DNA of 64,000 nt from a virus: positions 89,127 through 153,126 of IMG/VR virus record IMGVR_UViG_3300042698_000029; one strand, written 5' to 3'. The number at the start of each line of letters is the position of its first letter. The first letter of the stretch is position 1. The notes below the pieces were generated by a model. That model had not been told where the DNA came from and ran no database searches. It worked only from the letters and a program-made list of their open reading frames with translations. A program made the position numbers and the translations under genes. Below, in pieces: positions 44,144 through 52,675 of the stretch.

Positions 44144-46246
44144 CTAGATCAACGTCCAGTTGCCGCTGCCGTCGGGAGCGACCGTGAGGCGATTCCACTG
44201 GTCGGGGAGCGTCGCCGTGGGGCTGCCGTCGATCGTCTGGCTGGAGACGGTGGCGACCGTCACCACGTTCGCGGACGAGTCGATCTTCTTGATCGTGTAC
44301 TGGTTCGGTGTCGCCACCGCAGAGATCAGAGTGACCGTGACCGGACCCGACGCCGCGTTGACCAGGATCGTCTCGTCAATGATCCGGACCGAGGCTGAGG
44401 CTGTGATGGTCCGCACCACCCGGGACTTCTGGCCGTTGATGACCCTCAGGCCGGTGGGCGAGGTCGCCGTCACGCCGCTCTCGGTGAACAGGCCCGTCAG
44501 CTTCACCGTGCCCCGCGCCGCAGCCAGGGCCGCCGAGCTGGTACCGGAGACGGTGAAGTTCGCGGCCTCAGTGGAGCACTGGTCGATGTCGATGGCCGGG
44601 CCGATGCCCCCGCTGCCCACGCCGTAGATGTAGATCTGGTTGACGCACTGCTCAACTGAGCAGGAGATCACCTTCATGGCGTGAACCGAGCCCACCGACC
44701 CCGCGTAGGTACCCACGGCCACCAGGCCCGCCCAGCAGTACAGGGCCATGTACCGGTCCACGATCCCGTGCTCCGTCAGGAACATGGCGTACGTGTAGCC
44801 ACCCTGCACTGAGAGGTTCTTGACGTAGACGAGGTCGTTGTTGCCCGGAGCAGGCAGCATCACCCCGATCGACAGCCCCGTTCCCAGCGTGGTGGGGGAG
44901 ACGTAGTCCGAGCCGGTCACGATGCCTGCGGTGCCGACGGAGACGTTCTCGATCTGTGCGTTGGCGCAGCCCCAGACGTTGATGGCGCCGTACGTCAGAC
45001 CGTGGTCGGAATGGGCGTTGAGCAGGGTCAGGTTCTTGATGATGGGGATGATGTTGGCGTACACCGCGCCGACGCCATAGCCCGAGCCCTCGTTGGGCCC
45101 GCAGATGATCGCAGGGTTGCCGCTGGCGTTGATGTTGGCGATCTGTGCGGCGGGAGAGGCGTACACGTTGAAGGCGATGTAGCCGCCGCCCGCCATCTGC
45201 GGGACCTGCTGCTGCCAGTGCCGGACCGCCGCCCCGCCGTCGGAGGGGCCGGAGAAGGTGATGTGCTTCTTGACGGCCGTTACGGGATTTGTGCCGAAGA
45301 CGAGCAGGCCGTTGCCCGACTTGTTGGTGCGCAGAGCTCCGGCCAGAGCGCAGAACCGGGGGGTGAAGACCTCCGCGTGGGTGTTGCCCGCTGCGAGGTA
45401 CGCTTCGGCGGCGTCGATGGCCGCGTTGCAGGCCGCCGTGTCATCGGTACCGAAGAAGACGGGCTGGTTGGTGGCGGTGGTCACGGCAGGCGCCGCGATC
45501 GTGACGGAGTTGGCGCTGGCCACAGCGGTGATGGTGGTGCTGTGGGCGGTCACGCCGGTGGTTCCGGCCCGGTTGACCAGGACCGCCATGCCCACGGTGG
45601 CCCCGGCGAAGCCGCCAGAGGCGCTGGTGAGCGTGGTGGAAGCGGCGGTGATGGTGCCGTCGGCGATCATCTTGACGTCGCCCTTGGCGCCGTACTTGGT
45701 GACGTCGAAGAACCACGGGGGGCTGAGGGCGGTGAGGTTGCCCGTGAGCGTCCAGCTGCCGGAGTAGGTGTAGATGTCGCCGGTCAGCGTGTTGAGGTAC
45801 ATGTCGCCGGTGGCTGCCGACCCGGAGGGGGCACCCGCGCCGGTGGTCCACACGGTTCCGGGAGTACCTGCCGTACCGGCCGGGCCGGTTGCGCCCGTGG
45901 GCCCGGCGGGACCCGTCGCGCCGGTGGCTCCGTCGGCGCCTTCCTCGGCTACAAGCTCCCACGGGAAAGTGGGCGGGGAGACACCCGGGGTGATGTCATC
46001 GGTGGCCAGGTAGGTACTGCCGCCGAGACGAGCCAGGTCGCCTTCGAGGTAGGTGTTCTCCGACTCCCAGGTCCCCCGCCACGAGTCGAGGAAAGAACCC
46101 GATTCTCCGGCTGGCCCAGCGGGACCCGTGGCTCCGGTGGCGCCTGTAGCGCCCGTGGCCCCGGTCGCCCCGGCGGGACCTGCTGGCCCTGTGGGTCCGG
46201 CGGGCCCCGGGATGCCGAATCCTCCGCACTCGGTGGGGTAGGTCAC
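44144..46246 (-). CDS. Tail fibre with collagen-like repeats and pectate-lyase-type beta-helix
   Basis: 700 aa. Order: short tip, collagen-like Gly-X-Y repeats, carbohydrate-binding module (WRGTWESENTYLEGDLARLG), a second Gly-X-Y run, the FDVTKYGAKGD entry into a right-handed beta-helix, and a C-terminal tip with LPDQWNRLTVAPDGSG. Beta-helix fibres bind or cleave surface polysaccharides. GTG at 46246 follows GAAGGAG. The longer frame upstream is not needed. Confidence 0.85.
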   Translation of the reverse strand: MTYPTECGGFGIPGPAGPTGPAGPAGATGATGATGATGATGPAGPAGESGSFLDSWRGTWESENTYLEGDLARLGGSTYLATDDITPGVSPPTFPWELVAEEGADGATGATGPAGPTGATGPAGTAGTPGTVWTTGAGAPSGSAATGDMYLNTLTGDIYTYSGSWTLTGNLTALSPPWFFDVTKYGAKGDVKMIADGTITAASTTLTSASGGFAGATVGMAVLVNRAGTTGVTAHSTTITAVASANSVTIAAPAVTTATNQPVFFGTDDTAACNAAIDAAEAYLAAGNTHAEVFTPRFCALAGALRTNKSGNGLLVFGTNPVTAVKKHITFSGPSDGGAAVRHWQQQVPQMAGGGYIAFNVYASPAAQIANINASGNPAIICGPNEGSGYGVGAVYANIIPIIKNLTLLNAHSDHGLTYGAINVWGCANAQIENVSVGTAGIVTGSDYVSPTTLGTGLSIGVMLPAPGNNDLVYVKNLSVQGGYTYAMFLTEHGIVDRYMALYCWAGLVAVGTYAGSVGSVHAMKVISCSVEQCVNQIYIYGVGSGGIGPAIDIDQCSTEAANFTVSGTSSAALAAARGTVKLTGLFTESGVTATSPTGLRVINGQKSRVVRTITASASVRIIDETILVNAASGPVTVTLISAVATPNQYTIKKIDSSANVVTVATVSSQTIDGSPTATLPDQWNRLTVAPDGSGNWTLI

Positions 46247-46350
46247 GGCATCTCCTTCGAGGCAGGTCAAATCGCCCTTACAGGATATGCCGGTAGATCG
46301 GGGATGCTCAGTGACAACTCGGACAGAAACGCCTTGGGTGACGCCGGAAG

Positions 46351-46364
46351 TGACCCAGGTCACG
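46351..46364. promoter_or_regulatory. GTGA-N6-TCAC site in a divergent promoter region
   Basis: GTGACCCAGGTCAC lies between the beta-helix fibre and the divergent 85-aa gene. An adjacent inverted repeat GTACTG-CC-CAGTAC (46369-46382) is a second operator candidate. Confidence 0.5.
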
Positions 46365-46460
46365 CTCGTACTGCCCAGTACTGGACACTGCGCTCCACCG
46401 AAAATCGCGAGGATCTTCTCAGTCGCCGCGAGAACGCGGTCTCCGGAAGGGAAAACTCAG

Positions 46461-46718
46461 ATGGCAACGGTGCGCATCAACGAAGTCGGGTTCCTCAACG
46501 AGGACACCATGAGGCAGTCGATCGGACGGCTCGGTCTGGCGACCCTGCCCAGCGGGGTGAGTCCTCTCGCCACCGCCACGCTGGTCCGCCTCACCTGCCA
46601 GGCCCACGGCGTACAGGTCGCAGGCTTATCCCGCGAGTACGAGGAGACCCTGCTGAAGGAGCTGGCCTCGATCAAGCTGATCTTCTGGCCCGGCGGCAAC
46701 GTGGTGCAGATGGTCTGA
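46461..46718 (+). CDS. Hypothetical protein (85 aa)
   Basis: ATG follows GGAAGGGAAA. A helical body (RQSIGRLGLATLPSGVSPLA) ends in a hydrophobic strand. It is the only plus-strand gene among the fibre genes and is closed by a terminator at 46727-46760. No family recognised. Confidence 0.6.
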   Translation: MATVRINEVGFLNEDTMRQSIGRLGLATLPSGVSPLATATLVRLTCQAHGVQVAGLSREYEETLLKELASIKLIFWPGGNVVQMV

Positions 46719-46726
46719 GAAAAGCC

Positions 46727-46760
46727 GAACACCCCCACCCTGTCCAGGCGGGGGTGTTCG
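46727..46760. terminator. Bidirectional terminator
   Basis: The stem cgaacacccccacc pairs with gcgggggtgttcg. Confidence 0.68.
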
Positions 46761-46766
46761 GAGGCG

Positions 46767-47148
46767 CTAGAACAGCCGACGAAGGGCCTCGGTTGCCTTC
46801 TCAATGTCAGCGAACTTCTCCAGGGCCAGGTCGAGCATGAACTGGATGGCCACCTCGTCCTCAACCGGGAGGACGGCCTCCCCGTTGAGCGCGAGGAACG
46901 AGATCATCGCCACCCATCCGGTTCTCTTATTGGCGTCCACCAGTGGGTGGTTACGCGCAATCCCCTCACCGAGAGCGAGAGCCTTGGTCCAGACATCGGG
47001 GTACACGTCCTGGCCGCCGTAGCTGGATTGCGGCCGGAACACCGCTCACCGCTGATGACAGGAGGCCCCAGTCACGTACAACTACGGGAAACCCGAGGGC
47101 TTCCTCCGTAGCCGCTAAGACAGCGTCCTCGTCGGGGTAGTGGATCAC
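46767..47148 (-). pseudogene. doc: Doc-like (Fic fold) toxin, broken by a 7-bp tandem duplication
   Basis: The 5' frame from GTG 47148 reads HYPDEDAVLAATEEALGFPV then VRDWGLLSSAV; the 3' frame reads FRPQSSYGGQDVYPDVW and HPLVDANKRT, the Doc/Fic active-site motif. The two are out of phase because AGCGGTG is duplicated in tandem around 47040. Removing one copy gives a continuous Doc of about 125 residues. Doc toxins phosphorylate EF-Tu. The GTG overlaps the stop of the small upstream gene (GTGA), as in addiction modules. Confidence 0.8.
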
Positions 47149-47267
47149 CGGTCGGCCAGCTTCTTCAGCAGCGTCCCGTGGACCTTGCCGATCTTCTTGC
47201 CGATCTCCCGCATCTTGGCCCGCATCTCGTCCTTCGTCATCGGGCGCTCCTCGGTCGCTACGCTCAT
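47145..47267 (-). CDS. Putative antitoxin of the Doc module (40 aa)
   Basis: ATG at 47267 follows AAGGAGG. The peptide is a Lys-rich helix (KMREIGKKIGKVHGTLLKKL) whose stop overlaps the Doc start. Very short for a Phd antitoxin, so the pairing is inferred from the coupling. Confidence 0.5.
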   Translation of the reverse strand: MSVATEERPMTKDEMRAKMREIGKKIGKVHGTLLKKLADR

Positions 47268-47304
47268 GTTTCCTCCTTCGGGTAGTCAGATACTCACACG
47301 AAAA

Positions 47305-47332
47305 TGCCCCTGTTCCCAAGGGGACAGGGGCA
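47305..47332. terminator. Terminator
   Basis: The stem tgcccctgt pairs with acaggggca. Confidence 0.6.
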
Positions 47333-47351
47333 TGATCTGAGTCACACCTGA

Positions 47352-47585
47352 TTAGTACAGCGAGCCATCCGGAGCAGGTTCGACCGGCAGGAATTCGTTG
47401 CCGGACAGGTAGTTCTCGAAGCTCTTCGCGACGGTCACCGTTCCCTGGGCGATTTGCTCGGGAGTCAGGGTGCCCGCGTCAGGGGCGTGGGCGGTGAGGA
47501 TCTCCACCGCACGTTCCAGGGAGTCGGACCGCAGGGACCGCGCCGGGTCCTCCCAGTCGCCGTCGCCGCATTCCTGAATGGTCAT
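47352..47585 (-). CDS. Hypothetical protein (77 aa)
   Basis: ATG at 47585 follows GGAGG. A helical acidic protein (DSLERAVEILTAHAPDAGTL). It lies between two terminators, so it forms a separate unit. No family recognised. Confidence 0.6.
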   Translation of the reverse strand: MTIQECGDGDWEDPARSLRSDSLERAVEILTAHAPDAGTLTPEQIAQGTVTVAKSFENYLSGNEFLPVEPAPDGSLY

Positions 47586-47619
47586 GTTGCCTCCGTAGGT
47601 CAAGAACATCATGGCGCAG

Positions 47620-47655
47620 GAAGGCCCTGTCCAGGCGTACCCGGACAGGGCCTTC
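47620..47655. terminator. Terminator
   Basis: The stem gaaggccctgtcc pairs with ggacagggccttc. Confidence 0.7.
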
Positions 47656-47683
47656 ATGTTGTCCGCCGCCGGACAGTTTTCGC

Positions 47684-48511
47684 TCAGCCCTCGGGGGCGA
47701 ACGGAATCGTGACCTCCTGGGAGACCGTGCGGACGGGCTCGTCCACGTCGGTGACGGTCACCGTGTACGTGCCGTCGCCGTAGGTGTGCTCGGTGTTCGT
47801 GGTGCCGTCACCCGGGTTGGTCTCGTCCGCGAGGCCGTCGCCGAAGGAGATGGTCACCTCTCCCGCACCCTTGTTGTCGGCGAGGATCGACGCGCGGCGG
47901 CGGGTGGGGTCACCGGCGTCGGCCGAGATAGAGACCTCCAGGTCTCCGGTAGCCGTGGAAAACGGGACGATCACCTCGTAGGTCGCCGAGCGCTCCGGCT
48001 CGTCCACGTCGGTCACGGTGACGGTGTAGGTTCCGGCCGCTGCGAACAAGTGGGACGTCGTGGTGGTGCCGTCGCCGTTGTTGGTGCCGCCCGGGGTACC
48101 GTCGCCGAAGTCGACGGCGAGACCGCCCTTGCCGTAGTTGTTGGCGGAGATGAGCACCGACATGCGAGTGACGTCGGCGGTGTCCTCGATCACATCCAGC
48201 GAAACGGCGCCGGGGACCATGGAGTCCTGGCGGGCCTTGAGGCCGATCTCGTCCGGACCCTGGGAGAACCCGGAGACCGTTCCCTTGAAGATCATCTGGC
48301 CGTTGCGGTCGTAGAGGATCACCTTTCCGGTGCCCGGCCACGCCCCTCGGACGGCCAGGTACTCCTCGGCGTCGTCGGCGAGCTGAACGGGGTTCCACGT
48401 GACTTCGAGAACGAGACCCTCGTCCTCGGTGTCGACGCGGACTTCCCTGGGCTTGGTGTTGATTTCGACTTCGCTCTCGTCCTCGCGGACAAAGACGATC
48501 TTTTGGATCAT
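47684..48511 (-). CDS. PKD-domain protein, probable virion structural or decoration protein (275 aa)
   Basis: After an N-terminal beta domain (about 1-110), two Ig-like PKD repeats follow, each with FGDG...T-x-H-x-(F/Y)...GTYTVTVTDVD. PKD domains are common on phage capsids and tails, where they bind cell-surface glycans. ATG follows GGGAG. The gene has no signal peptide, which favours a virion role over secretion. Confidence 0.72.
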   Translation of the reverse strand: MIQKIVFVREDESEVEINTKPREVRVDTEDEGLVLEVTWNPVQLADDAEEYLAVRGAWPGTGKVILYDRNGQMIFKGTVSGFSQGPDEIGLKARQDSMVPGAVSLDVIEDTADVTRMSVLISANNYGKGGLAVDFGDGTPGGTNNGDGTTTTSHLFAAAGTYTVTVTDVDEPERSATYEVIVPFSTATGDLEVSISADAGDPTRRRASILADNKGAGEVTISFGDGLADETNPGDGTTNTEHTYGDGTYTVTVTDVDEPVRTVSQEVTIPFAPEG

Positions 48512-48601
48512 GAACTGCTCCCGGGTAGCGTTCCGTCCGGAACGTGACGTTCCTACCGAAATGGTCTCTTACCTAGCAGTGTTGGGTCAAATGCGCAAGA
48601 A

Positions 48602-48635
48602 AACCCGCCCGGTGTGTGGAGGCACCGGACGGGTT
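48602..48635. terminator. Terminator
   Basis: The stem aacccgcccggtg pairs with caccggacgggtt. Confidence 0.6.
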
Positions 48636-48718
48636 CGGGGGTGAGGAGCAAAGTCCTGGGGCTGCTGCTGTCAGCCCGGCCCGGAGGGCCACCCGGCGGA
48701 CAGATTACCCGAGAACGA

Positions 48719-48982
48719 TCAGCCCTGGACGCCCGACGTGCCCGTGACCTGCGTACGGGAGTGGTCGGACATGACGTTGACCGCGTTGGTGTCCCTCAGG
48801 CTGAGCAGCGCCTCGGCGTTGTCCACGCTGGAGCCGGTGGTGTTGTCGGGAGCCGGGAGGATCAAGCCGGTCACCTTCTTCAGGGCGTTCGGACCCGTGG
48901 GCAGCGGGGCGGCGGTCGCGGGTCCGGCTGCCGAGGCCACGGCTGCGGCGGTGAGCGCTGCTGCGGTGAGGATCATGCGCAT
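48719..48982 (-). CDS. Small secreted protein (87 aa)
   Basis: ATG at 48982 follows GGAG. A signal peptide occupies residues 1-25 (Ala-rich, ending ATAA-P). The mature part is short and hydrophilic (TNAVNVMSDHSRTQVTG). It faintly recalls rodlin-type surface proteins, which would fit with the chaplin, but the match is weak. Confidence 0.58.
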   Translation of the reverse strand: MRMILTAAALTAAAVASAAGPATAAPLPTGPNALKKVTGLILPAPDNTTGSSVDNAEALLSLRDTNAVNVMSDHSRTQVTGTSGVQG

Positions 48983-49154
48983 GGGAGCTCCAGGGTGTGA
49001 GTTGCTGGCAGAAGCTGTGCGGGACGGAACCTACCGCAGCCGCGCACCCATCCTGAAACACCCCTGTTCGCTTCTTAGGGCCTTCGAACCCCCGGGTGGG
49101 GGTGGGGGACCCATAAGTAGAGTTAGGCCCGCAGAAGGCCGTATGGACCCCTTC

Positions 49155-49628
49155 TCAGGCCGTTGTGCCAGAGATCCCCGAGTACGAGAACCGAGAGTCC
49201 CACTTGTGAGCGGGGAACCAGCCGATGGGGCGCACCACATTCACGTTCTCCTTGGGGGCCGTCGACAGGTCGAAGACCGCCCGGTCGGCCAGCCCCTCGG
49301 GAAGGGTGATCCAGTACTTGGTCCAGTGGGAGTTCCGGAAGTGCTGCTCCACGCAGTACTTCCAGATGAACGGGGTGCTCGCGCCGGGGTAGATGTTGGG
49401 GTCGTAGGGGTTGAGCACTTCGGCCCGTGCTGATCCGTCCCCTCCGAGGATCAGCTGGGTCGTGGACAGCACCATCGTGTAGTCCACCCCGGCCGGAAGC
49501 GCTGTGATCAGGGCCGGGTCGGGAGACACGAAGACCTCCCCCTGGTGCGGGGCGCCACTGGGCCTCAGCCACCGCCCCGCCAAGACAACACGCAGGAATC
49601 CGTCAGGGAGCATCCCGGTCACCTCCAT
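49155..49628 (-). CDS. Tail-associated protein N-terminal-domain-like (157 aa)
   Basis: The sequence LRVVLAGRWLRPSGAPHQGE, then GDGSARAEVLNPYDPNIYPG, WTKYWITLPEG and DLSTAP follows the beta-rich base domain found at the start of many actinophage fibre and receptor-binding proteins. The start is uncertain; ATG at 49628 was taken as the most plausible, with no strong ribosome site. Confidence 0.52.
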   Translation of the reverse strand: MEVTGMLPDGFLRVVLAGRWLRPSGAPHQGEVFVSPDPALITALPAGVDYTMVLSTTQLILGGDGSARAEVLNPYDPNIYPGASTPFIWKYCVEQHFRNSHWTKYWITLPEGLADRAVFDLSTAPKENVNVVRPIGWFPAHKWDSRFSYSGISGTTA

Positions 49629-49801
49629 CGTCGTGACCAGGATCTCACTCGTCCGTGGGGATGACCTCTTTGGTGATCTAACTTCTTGCAGGATCGGGGA
49701 CCAGCAGAAGGGCCCCAAAAGGGTTTTGCGCAGGAACTGGGTAGGTCACGTACCGCTGGCCAGGCCCGAGCCGTAGCGGTGCCGTGGACAGACACCGGGG
49801 A

Positions 49802-50119
49802 TCAACGGTTGCCGGTCCAGACGATGCGCTCCCTGAACCCGCCCCTCTCCTCGGCCTTGGATGCCCGGAGCCCCTCCAGCTGCGCCGGGTTGATTCCGAG
49901 ATCGGCCGCGAGGGCGAAGACGACCTCCAGGACGTCTGCGAGCTCCTCGGGGGCGTCGGTCTCGTCCGCCTCCAGGTACTCCGCCACCTCTTCACTGAGC
50001 TTTGCGCGGAGTCGCTGCCGGTACTCGGCCGGGTCAGCGACGTAGACCTCCGGCTCGGCCCCACCCGCGCGGATGATCCGGGGAATTCGGTCTCTTACCA
50101 ACTTGCCCTTGGTGAGCAC
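49802..50119 (-). CDS. MazG-like nucleotide pyrophosphohydrolase (105 aa)
   Basis: KLVRDRIPRIIRAGGAEPEV, LSEEVAEYLEADETDAPEEL and ADVLEVVFALA carry the EExxE-type metal motifs of MazG/PRA-PH-like phosphohydrolases. They hydrolyse noncanonical or alarmone nucleotides; phage versions can tune host (p)ppGpp or purify dNTP pools. GTG at 50119 follows AAGGAG. Confidence 0.8.
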   Translation of the reverse strand: MLTKGKLVRDRIPRIIRAGGAEPEVYVADPAEYRQRLRAKLSEEVAEYLEADETDAPEELADVLEVVFALAADLGINPAQLEGLRASKAEERGGFRERIVWTGNR

Positions 50120-50265
50120 GTACTTCTCCTTCCACTGGACCGACTCGGCCCTCTCAAGGCCTGTCACGGCCTCCTCCTCAGTCCGGAGAACCTACAACAG
50201 GCGTCGGGTGTTCGACAGGCCCTCCGTGTTCGACTTTCTCACGCTACGCATTGTCATACCGCAGG

Positions 50266-50474
50266 TGGGGTCCTGGGGTCCCTCCGAGTGGTGGGGTCCT
50301 CGCTCTAGGGACCCCACTTGCAGTAATACCAGCTCACAGGTTTGACGTGTCCCTATCACATAGGATGGGGATGTCCTTTTTGTTTTGTTTTATACACATG
50401 TAAAGGGTGGGGTCCCTCACCCAAGGACCCCACCGGGACCCCAGTGCAGGGACCCCAGGGACCCCAGGACCCCA
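50266..50474. repeat. Iteron region 2: ten GGACCCCA/TGGGGTCC copies flanking an AT-rich core
   Basis: TGGGGTCC occurs at 50266, 50274, 50292 and 50408, and GGACCCCA at 50309, 50425, 50436, 50450, 50459 and 50467. Four copies lie left and six right of an AT-rich core (50317-50407, including ccttttt-gttttgttttat). The terminator and the Rep2 stop follow, exactly as in iteron region 1. It is a likely second replication origin. Confidence 0.75.
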
Positions 50475-50493
50475 CCAGCTACCGAGAGTGACG

Positions 50494-50524
50494 AAAAAGC
50501 CCCCGGCGATCACCGGGGGCTTTC
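50494..50524. terminator. Terminator after rep2
   Basis: The stem gaaaaagcccccgg pairs with ccgggggctttc. Confidence 0.7.
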
Positions 50525-50538
50525 GTTCTGTTCGATTT

Positions 50539-52116
50539 CTAGCGAGGCGTGTACTTGCCCTCTCCGTTATCCGCCAGGAGCTTGTTCTCGACCGCGTACC
50601 GGACCGTCCAGCGGGCCAGCCCGCCCTTGGCCTTCTCCTTCTCCCAGTCCCCTCCGGCGATCACGCAGCTCTCTTCCCACTCCGTCACCTCCGACTTGGT
50701 CAGCCGGTCCCGGATCTCGACCTGGGAAAGGGGCTTGAGCCTGCACTTCGCCGTGATCTTGTGCGCCACCCGGGCCACGATCTCCGGCCACGTGCCCGGC
50801 GTACCCATGGCGTCCGCGTTCTCCCGCACCCGCTCAGCACGGGACTTCCGCCCGGCCTCCTCGACCCGGCCCTCGGTTTCAACCCTGCTCTGGAAGGACG
50901 TGAGGACCTCCGCAGCGCGGTGAGTCACGGACCCGAAGCCACGCGCTACCGCCCAGTCCTCTTCGCTGATCTCGTAAGAGCACCGCATCAGGGCCGACTG
51001 CGCGGCCACCCGGTACAGGGCCAGAGTGGCGTGCGAGGCACGCGGGTCCTCCAGGGTGAGGCCACCCGACAGAGACGAGGCCAGGATCGTCAGCTCGTCC
51101 CCCATGACCTCCGGCATGGAGAGGACGACGCCCTCCTCGTCCGCCCCCACACGGACGCAAAAGTCCACCACGTCCCCGAACGAGTCCGGGAAGCCGGGAC
51201 GCTCCCTGCGGGCCTCCAGAGCCGCTGCACGGAGGCTTTCCGGGACGGCCTGGCCCCGGCTGAGCAGACGCCCCACCTCCAGCACCGCCTCGTCCTCGGA
51301 CGCGGTGACCACGGGGACGATCATGTTGCGCTGGTAGAAGCCGGTCGTGTGTCCGGCCACCTCCGCGAAGATCTCCCCCTGGTAGTAGGCGGTGATCCCC
51401 AGAACGTACTTCTGCGCCGGAACCACGCGGTGGTGTTCATCGGAGGCCGTGTCGTTGCGGATCTCGTCGCCGACGTACGCGTCCAGGAGGTTCGACTCCA
51501 GCTCCAGCGCCTGGTTACCCCGGGAGCTGGACTTGCTCATGGCGCTGAGGAGGACCGCCCCCTCGGAATAGGACAGTTCGGTCCGGGGGACGCATCCCCA
51601 CGCAAACTCCGGGGTTCCGGGCTGTGGACCCATGATGTCGTCCTCGTCCTCCGAGAGGACGATTTTCCGGAGCATGCGCGCCAGGAGGGCGGAACCGTTG
51701 GCCGGGCGCAGCGTCTGGAATCCGAAGTCGAACTCCTCCACGTCCTCGGCGGACACAAAGACCGGCAGGGATGGCTTCGCCAGCGCTGCGGGGACGGGCA
51801 TGAGCCGGTCTCGCGCCGACATGGTGGTGTTGGAGCCCGCGCCGGAGAACGCCACCAGAGCGTAGAACCCGCCGAGGTGCACTGGACTCTTCTGGGGGTT
51901 GGGCTGTCCCAGAACGCGAGGCCCCGCAAGGATCCCGGCTCGGTTGAAGCAGGCTGCGGCCAGCCCTTCCGGCTTGACGCCTACCGCATCAGCGGCTTCC
52001 TTGATCCGCGCCATGTGCGGAAGGGCCCACAACTCCTCCGGAAGACCGATGTCACGGAGCTGGAGCGCCAGGGCCGATCGCTGTTCCGGAGTCAATTTCA
52101 GTGTGGTGCTGGTCAC
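50539..52116 (-). CDS. Rep2: DUF3987-like replication protein paralogue
   Basis: 525 aa. GTG at 52116 follows GGAGAGGAAG. FSGAGSNTTMS (91-101) stands where a P-loop would be, but lacks the GK(S/T), so ATP binding may be lost or altered. An Arg-rich region and a C-terminal winged-helix-like end (LSQVEIRDRLTKSEVTEWEE, then AVENKLLADNGEGKY) match the architecture of Rep1. Location next to ten iterons indicates replication initiation; domain identity is tentative. Confidence 0.6.
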   Translation of the reverse strand: MTSTTLKLTPEQRSALALQLRDIGLPEELWALPHMARIKEAADAVGVKPEGLAAACFNRAGILAGPRVLGQPNPQKSPVHLGGFYALVAFSGAGSNTTMSARDRLMPVPAALAKPSLPVFVSAEDVEEFDFGFQTLRPANGSALLARMLRKIVLSEDEDDIMGPQPGTPEFAWGCVPRTELSYSEGAVLLSAMSKSSSRGNQALELESNLLDAYVGDEIRNDTASDEHHRVVPAQKYVLGITAYYQGEIFAEVAGHTTGFYQRNMIVPVVTASEDEAVLEVGRLLSRGQAVPESLRAAALEARRERPGFPDSFGDVVDFCVRVGADEEGVVLSMPEVMGDELTILASSLSGGLTLEDPRASHATLALYRVAAQSALMRCSYEISEEDWAVARGFGSVTHRAAEVLTSFQSRVETEGRVEEAGRKSRAERVRENADAMGTPGTWPEIVARVAHKITAKCRLKPLSQVEIRDRLTKSEVTEWEESCVIAGGDWEKEKAKGGLARWTVRYAVENKLLADNGEGKYTPR

Positions 52117-52254
52117 TTTTCTTCCTCTCCTGAGGAAGAGCCCTGGGTTCACCACGCCGTTATCGGGTAGAGTCGTCTCAACGAAGCGAGCTGCACTCTA
52201 TTCGTGTGATGGAGCTCCAGAGTCTTCCAGTGGGTAGCTGGCGATGACTCCTTG

Positions 52255-52284
52255 AAGGACCCCGGTTCCGACGCCGGGGTCCTT
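52255..52284. terminator. Terminator
   Basis: The stem aaggaccccgg pairs with ccggggtcctt. Confidence 0.68.
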
Positions 52285-52291
52285 CACTCTT

Positions 52292-52534
52292 TCACGCGCC
52301 GGGGACATCCTCCGGCAGGGACGCGAGGCGGATCTGCTCGGCCGTGAGGGTTCCCGTCCGCAGCATCCGTTCCACTGCCTCCAGGACCTTCGCCGCCGTC
52401 GCGGAACGGCTCGCGGCTCCGATCTGAGGGCCCAGCTCGTCCAGGGTGCGGCGGTGGTGGTTGTTCAGCGTCATGGAGGACGCGGTGAGCTTGTCGTCCT
52501 CGTGGATGTCCTGCTTCGGCCTTCCCAGTGCCAT
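52292..52534 (-). CDS. Small protein, possible RHH/partition accessory (80 aa)
   Basis: ATG at 52534 follows GGAAGGGAA. Short strand-like start then helices (TASSMTLNNHHRRTLDELG, TAAKVLEAVERMLRTGTL) suggest a ribbon-helix-helix or CopG-like DNA-binding protein. It lies downstream of the coiled-coil and ParB-like genes on the same strand, so it may belong to the partition/regulatory cluster. Confidence 0.52.
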   Translation of the reverse strand: MALGRPKQDIHEDDKLTASSMTLNNHHRRTLDELGPQIGAASRSATAAKVLEAVERMLRTGTLTAEQIRLASLPEDVPGA

Positions 52535-52627
52535 GGGAGTTCCCTTCCTCTTCGTCGTTTCACATAACATAGCCCTCTCGAAAGAGGGGGTGGAAGGGAA
52601 AGACCGTGTGACCTACCCCACACATGC

Positions 52628-52663
52628 AGGAAGGCCGGACCTCCGAAGAGACCCGGCCTTCCT
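52628..52663. terminator. Terminator
   Basis: The stem aggaaggccgg pairs with ccggccttcct. Confidence 0.65.
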
Positions 52664-52675
52664 GACCTGCGACAA

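Larger units (their letters stand above)
50120..50538. other. Non-coding interval containing iteron region 2
   Basis: No gene was seen in this 419-bp gap between the MazG-like and Rep2 genes. It holds the iteron region (50266-50474) and the terminator at 50494-50524. Confidence 0.7.

Noticed and set aside
45002-46840. 612-codon plus-strand frame opposite the beta-helix fibre
   Set aside because: Gly/Arg-rich shadow caused by collagen-type GXY codons on the other strand.
47305-47345. Imperfect GTGAC/ATCA motif near the 77-aa gene stop
   Set aside because: Only one half-site matches, so it was left out of the GTGA-N6-TCAC set.
50407-52170. 587-codon plus-strand frame opposite Rep2
   Set aside because: Starts inside the iteron region and has no ribosome site; the Rep2 frame has the coherent product.
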